Shown: positions 51,224 through 62,076 of the stretch, one piece after another
How the letters are laid out: every line of letters begins with the position of its first letter
How positions within the stretch are numbered: position 1 is the stretch's first letter
Source of the DNA: Ulota crispa
Lineage: Eukaryota > Streptophyta > Bryopsida > Orthotrichales > Orthotrichaceae
Length of the DNA stretch: 64,000 nucleotides
Assembly: GCA_963920765.1 (NCBI GenBank)
Contig: OY987244.1
Span: forward strand, 23,354,358 to 23,418,357
Direction of reading: 5' to 3'
Program-made: the position numbers and the translations under genes
Notes under the pieces: generated by a model
The model's database searches: none
Seen by the model: only the letters and a program-made list of their open reading frames with translations
Told to the model about the DNA's origin: nothing

Positions 51224-51889
51224 TTAACCCTTAAACATCCCATAGGCATAGTAGACATGTTGTTGTATCTTTGACATTTGCCACCTACAAGAAATCTTAA
51301 TTTGGGATTTCAAATAGCTCACTAGAATTGCATGGATCTATGCTCCAATTTTTGTAGGTAATTGCTAAAGCCACACCCAAAATTGCTAACACCACACTCG
51401 GAGGTGTGCTTTGAGCATGACATGTGAGAATTTGATGTTGATTTTCTTGATTTGGATCAAAGGATTTGTTTCACCTCTATCATTCTAAGGTTATATTCAA
51501 AAAATTTGAAGTTGCTAGAATTTGAAACTAAAAATATAGGACTTTTGAATTATTTAAAGCAAAAATACATCAAAATTTTAGCAATGGTGTAATAAAAGTT
51601 CAACAAAGATTTGTATTTGTTCTTATTTCTTTCAAGAAGGTGGTAATGCCATGATTGAATGAATGATGAATCACTTGAATAAAAAATGTAGCATTAAATA
51701 CTCAAATTACATGCTCATAAGGGTGCGGCGTTAACAATTTTGAATGTGGCTTTAGCAATTCCTTTTCTTTATTGACCTCAAATGTAGTAAACATATGAAA
51801 CTATGGATCTATTCCAAATCCAAAGAAAATACTTTTATATAGTATCCTGGCCACAAAGGCACTCTCAAACATTTAATTCTTAACCATAA
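51224..51889. mobile_element. TTAA-flanked MITE split by a nested element
   Basis: Left end TTAACCCTTAAAC and an interior collinear with 53625-53858 on both sides of an insertion at 51360-51760. The right end is decayed. Confidence 0.6.
51360..51760. mobile_element. Nested MITE family M6 (401 bp)
   Basis: Inverted repeats of about 40 bases: AATTGCTAAAGCCACACCCA at the left and the complement of AATTGCTAAAGCCACATTCA at the right, followed on both sides by AAAATTGYTAAC. It splits the host TTAA element. Confidence 0.78.
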
Positions 51890-52790
51890 CAGTACTATAC
51901 AATACCAGGCAAGCATGAATTGTTAGGTGCCGTGGTGCACTTCAAAGAACTTCCCATAATATATAGCAAAATTGAAATTTTGTTGTTTTAAATCATAGAG
52001 ATTGATTCTTATGCAATCCCAACCAAGCATATTAAATCTTGAATCCAAAAAATCAAAACCCTATTTTTGGTGAATTATTTTGTATTAAATTCATGATTTT
52101 ACATGAAAATTGATTGAAGAAAATTGGTGATGAATTTTTTAGATTTGATTACATGGATATGTTGGAAACATCCATACGCACATTTTCCCTTCTAAAAAGA
52201 ACCCCCTTAAGTAACAAAATTATGATCGACAAAGAGTTCAATGTGAGGTGTAGTAAGACCAAAATTTGTAAAATAGATATTTCTATTTTTTAACTAGTTT
52301 TCGGCTAAGTAAACATATTGTCATGTACAAAGGTACAAACTTAGTCATAATGTATGAACCAAATAACATAAATTGATTATTGTAAAGAAATATCTATTTT
52401 ACAAATTTTGGTCTTACTACACCTCACATTGAACTCTTTGTCAATCATAATTTTGTTACTTAAGGGGGTTCTTTTTAGAAGGGAAAATGTGCGTATGGAT
52501 GTTTCCAACATATCCATGTAATCAAATCTAAAAAATTCATCACCAATTTTCTTCAATCAATTTTCATGTAAAATCATGAATTTAATACAAAATAATTCAC
52601 CAAAAATAGGGTTTTGATTTTTTGAATTCAAGATTTAATATGCTTGGTTGGAATTGCATAAGAATCAATCTCTATGATTCAAAACAACAAAATTTCAATT
52701 TTGCTATATATTATGAGAAATTTTTTAAACTGCACCACGGCACCTGACACGGCACCTGACAATTCATGCTTGCCTGGTACTGTACAACAC
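51890..52790. mobile_element. Foldback element family FB-1, copy C (about 0.9 kb)
   Basis: The left end AATACCAGGCAAGCATGAAT and right end ATTCATGCTTGCCTGGTACT are complementary. The arms of about 400 bases are nearly perfect through GTGAGGTGTAGTAAGACC and its complement. The internal FB-1 core is shared with 5045-5922. The right arm repeats GGCACCTGACAC twice. Confidence 0.85.
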
Positions 52791-52839
52791 CAAACCCCAA
52801 TCCCCAATGGATAAGGCACTAAAAGCTCCGATTCCAAGA

Positions 52840-53010
52840 CGGTGAAGCCTGGCTGTTCTGTGCACTGGTTCCCAATGTGAGCAGGCATTCAAAAAATGGC
52901 TGCTGCAGGTCTCGGTTTCTCCGACGCACATGGTTGAATTTCTGAGGGCGCAGCCACCACCGACCCAGCTGACCTCGGTCAGCGCTGGCAGGGGAGAGTG
53001 AAGTTTCTGT
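52840..53010. other. GC-rich islet without a recognised gene
   Basis: Base composition resembles exons or promoters in this window, but no frame gives a recognisable product. Confidence 0.3.
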
Positions 53011-53298
53011 CAGTCATTGTTGCACAGATGAGATAACTTAAAGTTAGTTGAAAAAGTTGGCAAATTTTCCCCCAAAATCTTACCTCGATTATGGACTGGC
53101 TCCCGAAACAATACAAAAATTGGTCGTAGAAATGGATGAAATAGCCAAATCCCTCCTCAGGCTTACACCAAGTTTGCCAGAATTTGGATGAAATTTACTA
53201 ATAATAATAGGAGAAGTTATGGATGAACGTGTATGCTTCGATGAGTCTATCCATTTCTATCTAAATTTTTTCTACCCCATTGGTGGGTGCCTCTCACA

Positions 53299-53585
53299 TA
53301 ACATTTAGCATTAGTAAAGGCTGGCCTCCCTTCAAGAGAATGGTGTGAAATATTCCACCCCATTCTTTAGTTATGAGGACACTTGGTTGAATTTGTCAGA
53401 GTTTGTGAAAGAGAGGCTCAATTTAGTGCACTTACGTTGATGTGGGGCGCTAGTCATGCCAGAAAAAAATAAAAAATAAAAAATAAATAAAAAATATATT
53501 TTTTTCTTTTTCTTTTTTAGATGAAGTTCATGGATGACACTTGAAGAGAGGGAAAGGCAACCTCTCTTTAGGATACTAAATGTTG
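53299..53585. mobile_element. MITE family M4, second copy
   Basis: Starts CATAACATTTAGCATTAG, ends TACTAAATGTTGTG, and its interior is the inverse of 36421-36697. It also carries an A/T-rich run near 53465-53515. Confidence 0.65.
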
Positions 53586-53624
53586 TGTGCGGGACCAACA
53601 AAAAAAAAAAAAAACTAAGCTCAG

Positions 53625-53858
53625 TTAACCCTTAAAGGACCATAGGGCATAGTATATACGCTGCCGTATATTTGGTATTTGCTACTAGTAAGAAGTTTTA
53701 AATTGGGATCTCAAGTAGCTCACTAGAACCGCTTTGATCTATTCTTCAACTTCTTTGTTGATTTCAAATGTAATAGAGGTGTAGATCCATTCCAAATACA
53801 AGAAAAATACCCCGTATTATATTGATCGTAGCGGCACGCTTAGTCCTTTACGGGTTAA
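53625..53858. mobile_element. TTAA-flanked piggyBac-like MITE
   Basis: TTAACCCTTAAAGGACCATA at the left and AGTCCTTTACGGGTTAA at the right; 234 bp. It is inverted relative to 20054-20283. Confidence 0.78.
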
Positions 53859-54371
53859 ACCCTTCAGGACTTTTTTTCTGAAATTTTGACACACCTTGAA
53901 AAAGGCATGCCACGGAAACGTAGAAACTCCTTCCGACTTTTGTTACAATTCTTTTGGACTTTTCTTTGTGTTGGGCACACTTTGAGAAAAGTAGTGTGAG
54001 CAGAAAGTAGAATTTTTCTTCCGAGATTTTAGCATTTGACAGAAAAAGATATTCAGCATCCGAGAGTCAAGAAGGCTCCACAAGGCTGAATAAAATCAGA
54101 CACGTCGGTCCTCCCACGTAGTGACACCGGAGACTGAGAGTGTCCACAACTCCACATGCTTGTCTCTGGCGACAGCCTCGCTCCTCCGAACATGCAGTCG
54201 ATCAACACTCTTGTCACTCTTGTCACGTCTTTTTTATTTTCGTTTTTTTTTCCACTCTGTAAAAAAAACTTTGGGAACTTCTATTATCTGTGTTCTCAGG
54301 GGCGGTCCATGTCCCACGTCCCAACTCTACCAGTCATAGCGCAACGCCACTTTTCAATGTATGTTAAAAAT

Positions 54372-54698
54372 AAGGAATTTTTTATGGGTATCCTTCAAGT
54401 TTGCCATATTTGTATAGATACACTTGGTTTTTCAAAAATTGCATGCTGAAATACCTTTGGACCATAATTTTCAGCCGATTGTTTTATTGTGCATGTTACT
54501 TTTTCTCCCTTGTGAGCACAATGTTCTTTTTTTGTTCTATTGCACTCCTTGCTTTACCATTGGTCATGAAGGAAGTACCAAGTACCATGCAAAACACTTG
54601 AAAATTATGATCCAAAAATATTTGTGCAATTTTTGAAAAACTAGGGGTATCCACACAAATATAGCAAACTTCAAGGGTGTCCATAAAATTTTCTCTAT
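54372..54698. mobile_element. Hairpin MITE FB-2, tandem copy 1
   Basis: Begins TTTATGGGTATCCTTCAAG and ends CCATAAAATTTTCTC. The palindromic centre is weaker than in other copies. The next copy starts at once. Just upstream, 54060-54350 is GC-richer but unrecognised. Confidence 0.7.
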
Positions 54699-55023
54699 AA
54701 GAAAATTTGATGGATACACCTAAAGTTTGCAATATTTGGGTACATGCTCTTGGTTTTTTAGGAATTGCACAAGTATCCTTGTACCATGATTTTTAAGTGT
54801 TTGCTTTGTTGTGCATGCCACTTCTCCATGATCAATGTTGAAGCAGGTAGTTCAACAGAACAAGGAAGAAGGAGTGTGCTCAAAAGGGAGAAGGACATGG
54901 CATGCATAACAAAACAAATGCCTTCAAATTCTGGTCCAAGGTTATTTGTGCAATTTCTGAGAAACCAAGTACATTTGTACAAATATTGCAAATGTTTTGG
55001 TTATTTGCCAAAATTTTCTTTAA
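54699..55023. mobile_element. Hairpin MITE FB-2, tandem copy 2
   Basis: Begins GAAAATTTGATGGATACACC with the complement at the right; the centre is TGTGCATGCCACTTCTCC and its complement. It follows the previous copy without spacer. Confidence 0.7.
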
Positions 55024-55090
55024 ATTCTATGTATGAAGGAAATTCTTTTGAAGCAAAAAGAATTAGTGAAACTTGACTTCAAAATTAGGA

Positions 55091-55342
55091 ACACAATATT
55101 CATTAATTTGGGAAAGGGCAATTCCCAATTTGTATGTTTTCTTAATCTGAAACTCTCATCTTAATCTTGTTTGGCACACCTGTGAGAAAACAATTGATAC
55201 TTTATAGATATTTTACAGATGACAAATGTCTAAATCCAAATTAGTCATGAAGAAGTGGAAATAAAATGGGCGTGGCATGAAATGAAAATGTGGCCAAAAG
55301 TCCCAAAATGTGTTGGAATTCCCAAATTAATGAATATTGTGT
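55091..55342. mobile_element. MITE family M1-like copy
   Basis: Ends ACACAATATTCATTAATTTG and its complement CAAATTAATGAATATTGTGT; the interior differs from the AMPD copies except near the termini. Confidence 0.65.
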
Positions 55343-55563
55343 TTAGGCCTTCATATTTGTGTTGCACCCAATTCTTGAGTGAAAATTCTCATTTTTTTGG
55401 TGCTAAATACTTCAAAAATAATGATGTCATGTAGGCATTTCTAAGTGAACTGGGGCTTATTATCTAGTGAATTGACAGTTTCTTGTTTTCGTCTCTCTCC
55501 CAATCATATTCAAAGATTTTAGGAGGAGTTGGGATGTAGAACATGGTGTGAACTGCCTCCTAA

Positions 55564-56126
55564 TTAACCCCTGAGTGCCTAGAACGCGTTATTTGTTAAT
55601 TTGGGAAAATGCTTACAAAGTGGGATTTTTGGTTTTTTTGGAATTGAACGCCATGTTTGGGAGTTTGTTGATTATTTTCTAATGAAATAAGATATATATC
55701 TTCTAAAAAGACGCTCTTTTTGGACAGAAAATTCATTAACATTTGAAATTTTGGACAAAAAGTTAATTAAGCAGGTTTCAGGAGACCTCTTGAATTTAAC
55801 GAATATGGTTCCACATAAATTAAGGTGACAGTCTTAGATTTAGGTGAGTACAAATTGGGACAGCTCATTTTCTCAAATTAACAAATAACGCGTTCTAGAG
55901 TTGAAATGAAAAAAACTTGACTTGTATGCTATCAAAGTGCCCTTGTGGATTGAAAAATACAATCCACAAGATCGGACCACATGAATTGTTAGTGGAAAGC
56001 GTCTCCATCATGCTGGACTCGATGGGAACTGATTTTACCAAACTTGCAATGAGATTATATTGGTCAAAATTGAGTTGACCCAACTTTTTGAGAAACATTA
56101 ATGTCTCTTCGGCGCTCAGGGGTTAA
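55564..56126. mobile_element. TTAA-flanked element with CCCCTGAGTGCC ends
   Basis: A perfect TTAA at both sides and ends CCCCTGAGTGCCTAGA / CTCTTCGGCGCTCAGGGG. The left end is immediately followed by a nested element. A short open frame at 55895-56098 is unrecognised. Confidence 0.7.
55580..55898. mobile_element. Nested element with long perfect ends
   Basis: CTAGAACGCGTTATTTGTTA at the left and the exact complement at the right, extending through the TTTGGGAAAA-type motif of family M1. It is inserted 16 bases inside the host TTAA element. Confidence 0.75.
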
Positions 56127-57790
56127 AGTGCATAATTTTAAGAATATCATCCTTTGTTTAACGGATCTTGATGCCAAGGTCACACAAGCCAAAGCAACTG
56201 ATTTGGAACGGTTGAAGAAGTAAAATGTATTTTTGGAGTATTGGGGAACATCTACTTTGCCCAAAAATTCATGCATTTTTGTTTAAAATAACCTTTTTCA
56301 CCTTTCAAGGGTAGCAATTTGGAGACAACAATTTGTGAATATTAAAAGCTGCCCGTTTGTATTACACTAGAAAAAACAGTGTAAAATTTGAGGGATTTAC
56401 TTTGAGCGCCATCACTTGTCTTCTACAAAACTTTGTTTTGTTTTGTCTTGGTGTGGCCTGACCTTGTGTAACAATAGAGGCTATTTTTCCTTCTTGATTT
56501 CCAAGACAACTGGGGTTTAGAAGTTATGTGGGACGTTTCACATTTGGAAAGAGACACTCAATCTCGTAGGACAGTAGGAGTAGCAGAAAGTTGCAAGTTT
56601 TAATATTCGTTGTTGTGATGCTTCATTCGAAGCACATTTCATAACCCTGCCTCTTTATATAAGAATAAATTGGTTTAAACTCATTCTCAGGGGCAGCAAC
56701 AAAAGATACAGTACATCGTAAAAACACGCAGCTACCACAAAAGCTGCATTCAACATGGGCTTTGTTGTTGAACGTCTGACTTGCACACTTGTCACAGTAT
56801 CAGTGGTTGACTAGAATAAGCACCTCGCCATAGTCACTTCCCTACACATAAACAAGGACCGACCCTAGCATCACCACAAAGAACTAGTTCCAGGAAATCT
56901 TAACAACGCACCCAATCCCAATGCATGGAAGCCGGATCTCACTTCAAGAATTCCGCCCACCATAGAACAAAGTAACAGAACAAAGTCATCAAAAACAGGG
57001 AAAAGCAACAGAAAACACGTGCCCCTGCGTACTAAGCCAGAAGAATTATCTTAAAAATTCCAGTCCTGCCAAATCTCCCTTCCAGTCCACTTCCGGACCC
57101 AGGAGAGAACAAAAGTCATCAAAAACAGGAAAAGAGCTGTTAGATCAGGAACCAAGGGATACCCGAGAATCATCGCAATTTAAATTCCAGGAAAACCTTG
57201 CTCCAGCAGCATCTGGTGTGCAAGCAAGCAAGTATGCTAAATCTCACTGGCAGCCCACCATGGAACAAAGGACCGGAACAAAGGATCGGAACCAAGGATC
57301 GGAACAAAGTTACCGGAAATTGGAAAAAATACGAAGAGGGAGGATAAGATAAGAAAAAGTGATCCCACGCAGGCATGCATGCATGCATGGCGCTGTCGCC
57401 GCTGTTGCTGAGGGTGAGCTACTGCTGAGGAGTCCGAATGATTCGCAAGCGGCAGCCTTCACGAACTACAAAGGTCACGCAACTTCGGAATCAGTGCTCT
57501 TGCACCCACCCCGTCACCCTCTCCAGTCTCCCCAGGAGCCGCCAGTCGAAGCTCCCTTCCGGGCCCTCCCTCTTTGAATTCACTGTGTGTCACTGTGTGT
57601 GAGTGTGTCGATGAAACTGACTGTCTGGTTTTTTCTTACCATCGACCGGGGACGAAACATCTTCACAGCAGGCTTGCAGCCACTGTCGCAATGCTTCCGA
57701 AGTAAGCCGGTCGTGGCGCGTCAAGCACGTCTGGGGCGGGCGAGCTGCCTCGTCTGCCCACAACACTGGTGGCTACGCAGGCCAATATAT
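56127..57790. other. Region with a GC-rich block, gene not recognised
   Basis: From about 56690 the composition becomes balanced, and 57280-57780 is GC-rich with an ACCGGAACAAAGGATCGG-type short repeat. The plus frame at 57359-57577 has an ordinary-looking amino-acid mix but no family. It could be a first exon, a promoter or a gene relic. Confidence 0.3.
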
Positions 57791-57797
57791 AATATAG

Positions 57798-58122
57798 CCT
57801 CTGCCAATTTCATGGATACCCTTGAACTCTTGAAGTTTGCAATAATTTCATAGATACCCCTCCTATTTTCAGAAATTTCACAGATATCTTTGGACCAAAA
57901 ATTTCAGGCATTTGTTTTGTTGTGCATGTCACTTCCTTTTCCCTTTGTGTGTACATTACTTCTTTCTTGTTATGTGTGCACATAAAGGAAGAAGGGAAGT
58001 GGCATGCACAACAAAAAAAACTTTTGAAAATTTTGGTCCAAGGTATTTGTGAAATTTCTGAAAAAGCAAGGGTATCTATGAAATTATGGCAAACTTCAGG
58101 AGTATCCATGAAATTTTCCCTA
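57798..58122. mobile_element. Hairpin MITE FB-2, copy with long flanking duplication
   Basis: The best-preserved FB-2 hairpin: AATTTCATGGATACCC ends and a GTGTGCACATAAAGG centre. The flanks ATATAATATAGCCTCTGCC and ATATAATATAGCCACTGCT are near-duplicates. Confidence 0.82.
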
Positions 58123-58144
58123 CATATAATATAGCCACTGCTTG

Positions 58145-58620
58145 TATTAGGGAAGATTTCATGAATACCCTTGAACTCTTGAAGTTTGCAATAATTTCAT
58201 AGATAAGGTAGACACACCCAATTCGGAGCTAGTTCTAAATTAGACATTATGTACCTAGATGGTTCATTTCAAAACTAAAATGAACAATTTGGGTACATAG
58301 GGTCATATTTCTTAAACGCTTCGTTATGGACTATGGGTATGTTTACCTTACCCCTGCTTTTTCAGAAATCAAAAATTTTGCAGATACCCTTGGACCAAAA
58401 TTTTCAAGCGATTTTTTTGTTGTTCATGTCACTTTCCTTCTTCCTTTGTGACCACACATAACAAGAAAGAAGTAGTGTGCACACAAAGGGAGAAGAAAGT
58501 GACGTGCACAACAAAACAAACGTCTAAAAATTTTGGTTCAAAGGTATTTATGAAATTTTTGAAAAAGCAAGGGTGTCTATGAAATTATTGCAAACTTCAG
58601 GGGTATCCATGAAATTTTAT
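58145..58620. mobile_element. Hairpin MITE FB-2 interrupted by a TA-target MITE
   Basis: Begins TAGGGAAGATTTCATGAATA and ends GTATCCATGAAATTTTATAC. The left arm is split by the insertion at 58206-58348. Confidence 0.78.
58206..58348. mobile_element. Nested 143-bp MITE with TA target duplication
   Basis: Ends AGGTAGACACACCC and GGGTATGTTTACCT, with TA on each side. It fits a Tc1/mariner-type MITE by target site; that is inference. Confidence 0.7.
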
Positions 58621-58624
58621 ACTT

Positions 58625-59530
58625 TGTATTATCATATTAGAAAAACACCATATACAGTATTTTTTTAAATGGGAGTTTTCCATTGAAATGAGAGGTAATG
58701 TAAAGGAAATTTGACGAAAGGTTTTATGTCAATTCAACTAGATTTGAGCTGACATAAAACCTTTTAGATTTGACTTAAATTAGAAAGTTCTAACCTAAAA
58801 TTAGAAAGCTCTAACCTAAAATTAGAAAGTTTTTTTGCAATTTAGCTCAATTGCAACAACACTTTTCAAAACCGACTTAAAATTGAAAGGTTTAATGTCT
58901 CATTTGGTTATTTTGAGAGATGCCCAATCTCCCATTTTAATGAATATAGTGTTGTAGTTGTTGTTGGGTACTTGGTGCCACTTTAAGCATAAAACACAAT
59001 ATCATTAATTTGGAAAAAACTCTATCCCAAAATCAATTTTGAAATTCAAAGTTTTGAACTTAATATTTGTCAATTTGGGAAAAATGCTTTCCAAAAATGG
59101 ATTTTGGAGATACTAAATTTTGCATTTGTGGAAAAATTATGATGTTGATTTCAAGTGAATTTTTGATAATTCCTTCAAGATAGTTCATCATTGATGTAAG
59201 GTTTTGAAGAAACCATTATAAAATTCACTCTAAATTACCTAAAAACTCTTCAAATCAGAAGTTCCAAAATTGAGGTGTTTTCCCAAAGTAACTACTATCT
59301 CGTTTTTGTATTTATTGAGAATATTTTGGTGGTTAAAAGCGAGTTTTTTTGATAATCCATTCAAGATATTTCATCAGTGATGTAAGATCTTGAAGAAATC
59401 AGCATCAAATTCACTTTATTACCAAATATCTCTTAAAAGCAAGAAATCCAAAAATCCAAAAATCCTAAAGTTGTGTTTTTTCCCAAATTAACAATCATCA
59501 CATTATAAGATTTTGATTGCCATGTTGAAC
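58625..59530. repeat. Cluster of decayed M1-type ends
   Basis: Several pieces read TTAATTTGGGAAAAA-like or its complement (58660-58690, 58925-58950, 59000-59030, 59075-59100, 59460-59520). Boundaries cannot be set. Confidence 0.45.
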
Positions 59531-59939
59531 TAAGTATGGATTATTCATGTAAATACATGGGAGGATGTAAGCTAAGAGTGACTACTATGTAAGTCACAAG
59601 GATAAAAACGAAGGATTTTTTTAGCAAATGGATCTAGTTTCGTTGAAAAATGAGGTCTTTAAGAGAGAAAGAACTCATATTTAGAAAGTAGACTTGTTGA
59701 TGATCTAATTTTCACCAAAATAAAGTATGTATCTCTAATGTGATAAGAGAAAAGGACTTTTGAACATAGCTCCTAAAATTGTCATAGTGCTATTTTCTTG
59801 CTAAAAAGGACTCTTGAATTGATATGTAGACTCATATTATGGGCACAATCTTTTGGCATCATTATTGGAAAATTGGGATGATTACATTTTGAAATAAAAT
59901 TTTCATGAGTGTAATTTATATTATGGAGAAAAGGACTTT

Positions 59940-60470
59940 TATGTGCTCCTAAATGACTACAATTTTTGGCCCTTTTTGGGATTGATTTCTCTAAGTTAAA
60001 TCATTTTTTTTAGTTTTTTTCTTTACTTAAGTGTCTTAGAAAGGCATGAACTAGGGTGGTCAACCTTTAGAATTTGGAACTCTCATTGAGAAGAGGAAGA
60101 ATTCTCATTGGGAGCACAATGTGCTTTTGCAATTTTTGGCCTTTTCTAAGGGATTGATTTCTCCAAGTTAAATCATTTTTTTAGTGTTTTTATTTACTTA
60201 AGTGTTTTAGAATGGCATGAACTAGGGTGGTCAACCTTTGGAATTTGGAACTCTCATTGAGAAGAGGGAGAATTCTCATCGGGAACACAATGTACTCTTG
60301 AATGACTAAAAATTTTGGACATTTATTTTTCTAAGTTAAATCATTTTTTTTAGTTATTTTCTTTACTTAAGTGTCTTAGAATGGCATAAACTAGGGTGGC
60401 CAACTTTTGGAATTTGGAACTCTCATTGAGAAGAGGGAGAAGTCTCATTGGGAACACAAAAACACTCCAT
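59940..60470. repeat. Tandem repeat of about 172-bp monomers, three copies
   Basis: Each monomer carries AAGTTAAATCATTTTTTT, then GAATGGCATGAACTAGGGTG, then GGAACTCTCATTGAGAAGAG. The copies differ by a few percent. The unit length is near nucleosome spacing, typical of plant satellites. Confidence 0.8.
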
Positions 60471-60552
60471 TTTGTACTAAAAAAAGGATTTGTTTTTGCC
60501 ACAAATGGGAACCCTTAGCTTGCATCCGTGACAGCCATCAAGGTTTGAATTT

Positions 60553-60720
60553 AGGGAAAATTTGATGGGTCCCTGTGGAGTTTTGCAATATTTGTATAGA
60601 TCAATAGATGCCTTTGGTTATCTAAGAAATTGTACAAATACTCTTGAACCATAATTTTTAAGCACTTATATTGTTATGCACAATATTTCCTTCTCCCTTT
60701 ACGCGTATGCTCCTTCTGTT
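60553..60720. mobile_element. Half copy of hairpin MITE FB-2
   Basis: The left arm only: GGGAAAATTTGATGGGTCCC through TTATGCACAATATTTCC; no matching right arm follows. Confidence 0.6.
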
Positions 60721-61143
60721 TTTTGTTTTTTCAATATAAATAAATCACCAAAACCTTGCATTACCAAAACTATGATGATGTGCTTGATATTAGCAAGATC
60801 TTACCAACAATTAAGGGGGTTTTGTTTCAAACTGTTGATATTGAAAGTTGCCATATTCAATAGAAGAAATTAGACCTACTTACATTAATGGATCAAGATG
60901 AATCATGTAGAATATAAATGAAACAATCAGTCATATATCTAGAACCAAAGGTGCATACCTTCACCAAGAATGTAGTAAGATCATCCCAAAAGTGGGGAGC
61001 AATAAATAATGTCATTTGTTCTAGAACGATAAATGTAATTACATGTTAATATTTGTTTTGAGCAATTTCATATAAATTTGGAGGGAAAAAATGCCAGTAA
61101 GAAAAGAAAGATGTGGCTATTTGCTCTTGAATATTCAAGGAGC

Positions 61144-62076
61144 TTAACCCCTAAAGGACCATGGCCTTTATTTTGTCAAAAGAGACTCAAAACTGCCACC
61201 TCTATGGCAAAGAGTAAAAAAGATTGAAAATCAAGCATTTTGCATATTTGATTGTAGGATCTTGTGCTAGACTACTATAAGAATGTGTCATACAAAACTC
61301 AAGAACTTTGATTGTATAGATTGGAAGATATATGCATTTAAAGTGTAAAAAAAAACTTTTTTTGCACCTTGCTAAATAAGATTTTTTAACTTTGAACATC
61401 TTTAACTTAAAATTATTGCACCACAAAGTTTGGAATTCTATTTTTTCATGGTGGGAAGTGAAGTTGGGAATCTTGGGAAATTTTTTTAAAAAAGAATACT
61501 TAATTTTCATTCTTTAAAAAAACATTAGGTAGAAGAAGGTGTGAGATTGAAGAAAATCTTAAATTGCTAATAACCTTGCAATGGAATTGAAATGCAATAA
61601 TCCTAGTGGTGAGATTGTTCTAGAAAGAAAACTTCACCCTCTCCAATAAATTTTTTTGGAAAAATGTTAAACCTGCATTCAAAAATGAAGTTTATAAGTT
61701 ATTTTTCCAAGAAGATGCTTAAGTTGCCCAAAAAACAAGATTGTCCACAACTTTCTCATAACTAGTCCAAATGGAATGAATCAAAGCTTCAGATGTAGAT
61801 AAAGATATAATCTATAAGAAAACAAAATCAAAAAAAAAAAAATCAAATTTTTATAAGAATTTTTTTTGATGCCCCTAGTCCCCAAATTTGTGCTTATTTG
61901 GGCATAACTTTTGCTCCCTAGCATCAATTGGAATAAAAATTATATTCCCCAAAAGCTAATGTGTTTTTCTATCTTCAAAAAAAAGTTTCAAAAAATTAAG
62001 ATAAAAATTGAGGCCATAGGTACCTATCCAAAATCCCATTTGTCCCCTGGAGGGACAATGGTCCTTTAGGGGTTAA
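61144..62076. mobile_element. TTAA-flanked piggyBac-like element, 0.93 kb
   Basis: TTAACCCCTAAAGGACCATGG at the left, CCATTGTCC-type end CTTTAGGGGTTAA at the right; the largest of this family here. The open frame at 61202-61510 (-) shows no DDD transposase features. Confidence 0.75.

Noticed and set aside
61202..61510. Possible transposase frame inside the TTAA element
   Set aside because: 102 Lys/Phe-rich codons without catalytic Asp motifs or family features; likely chance in AT-rich DNA.
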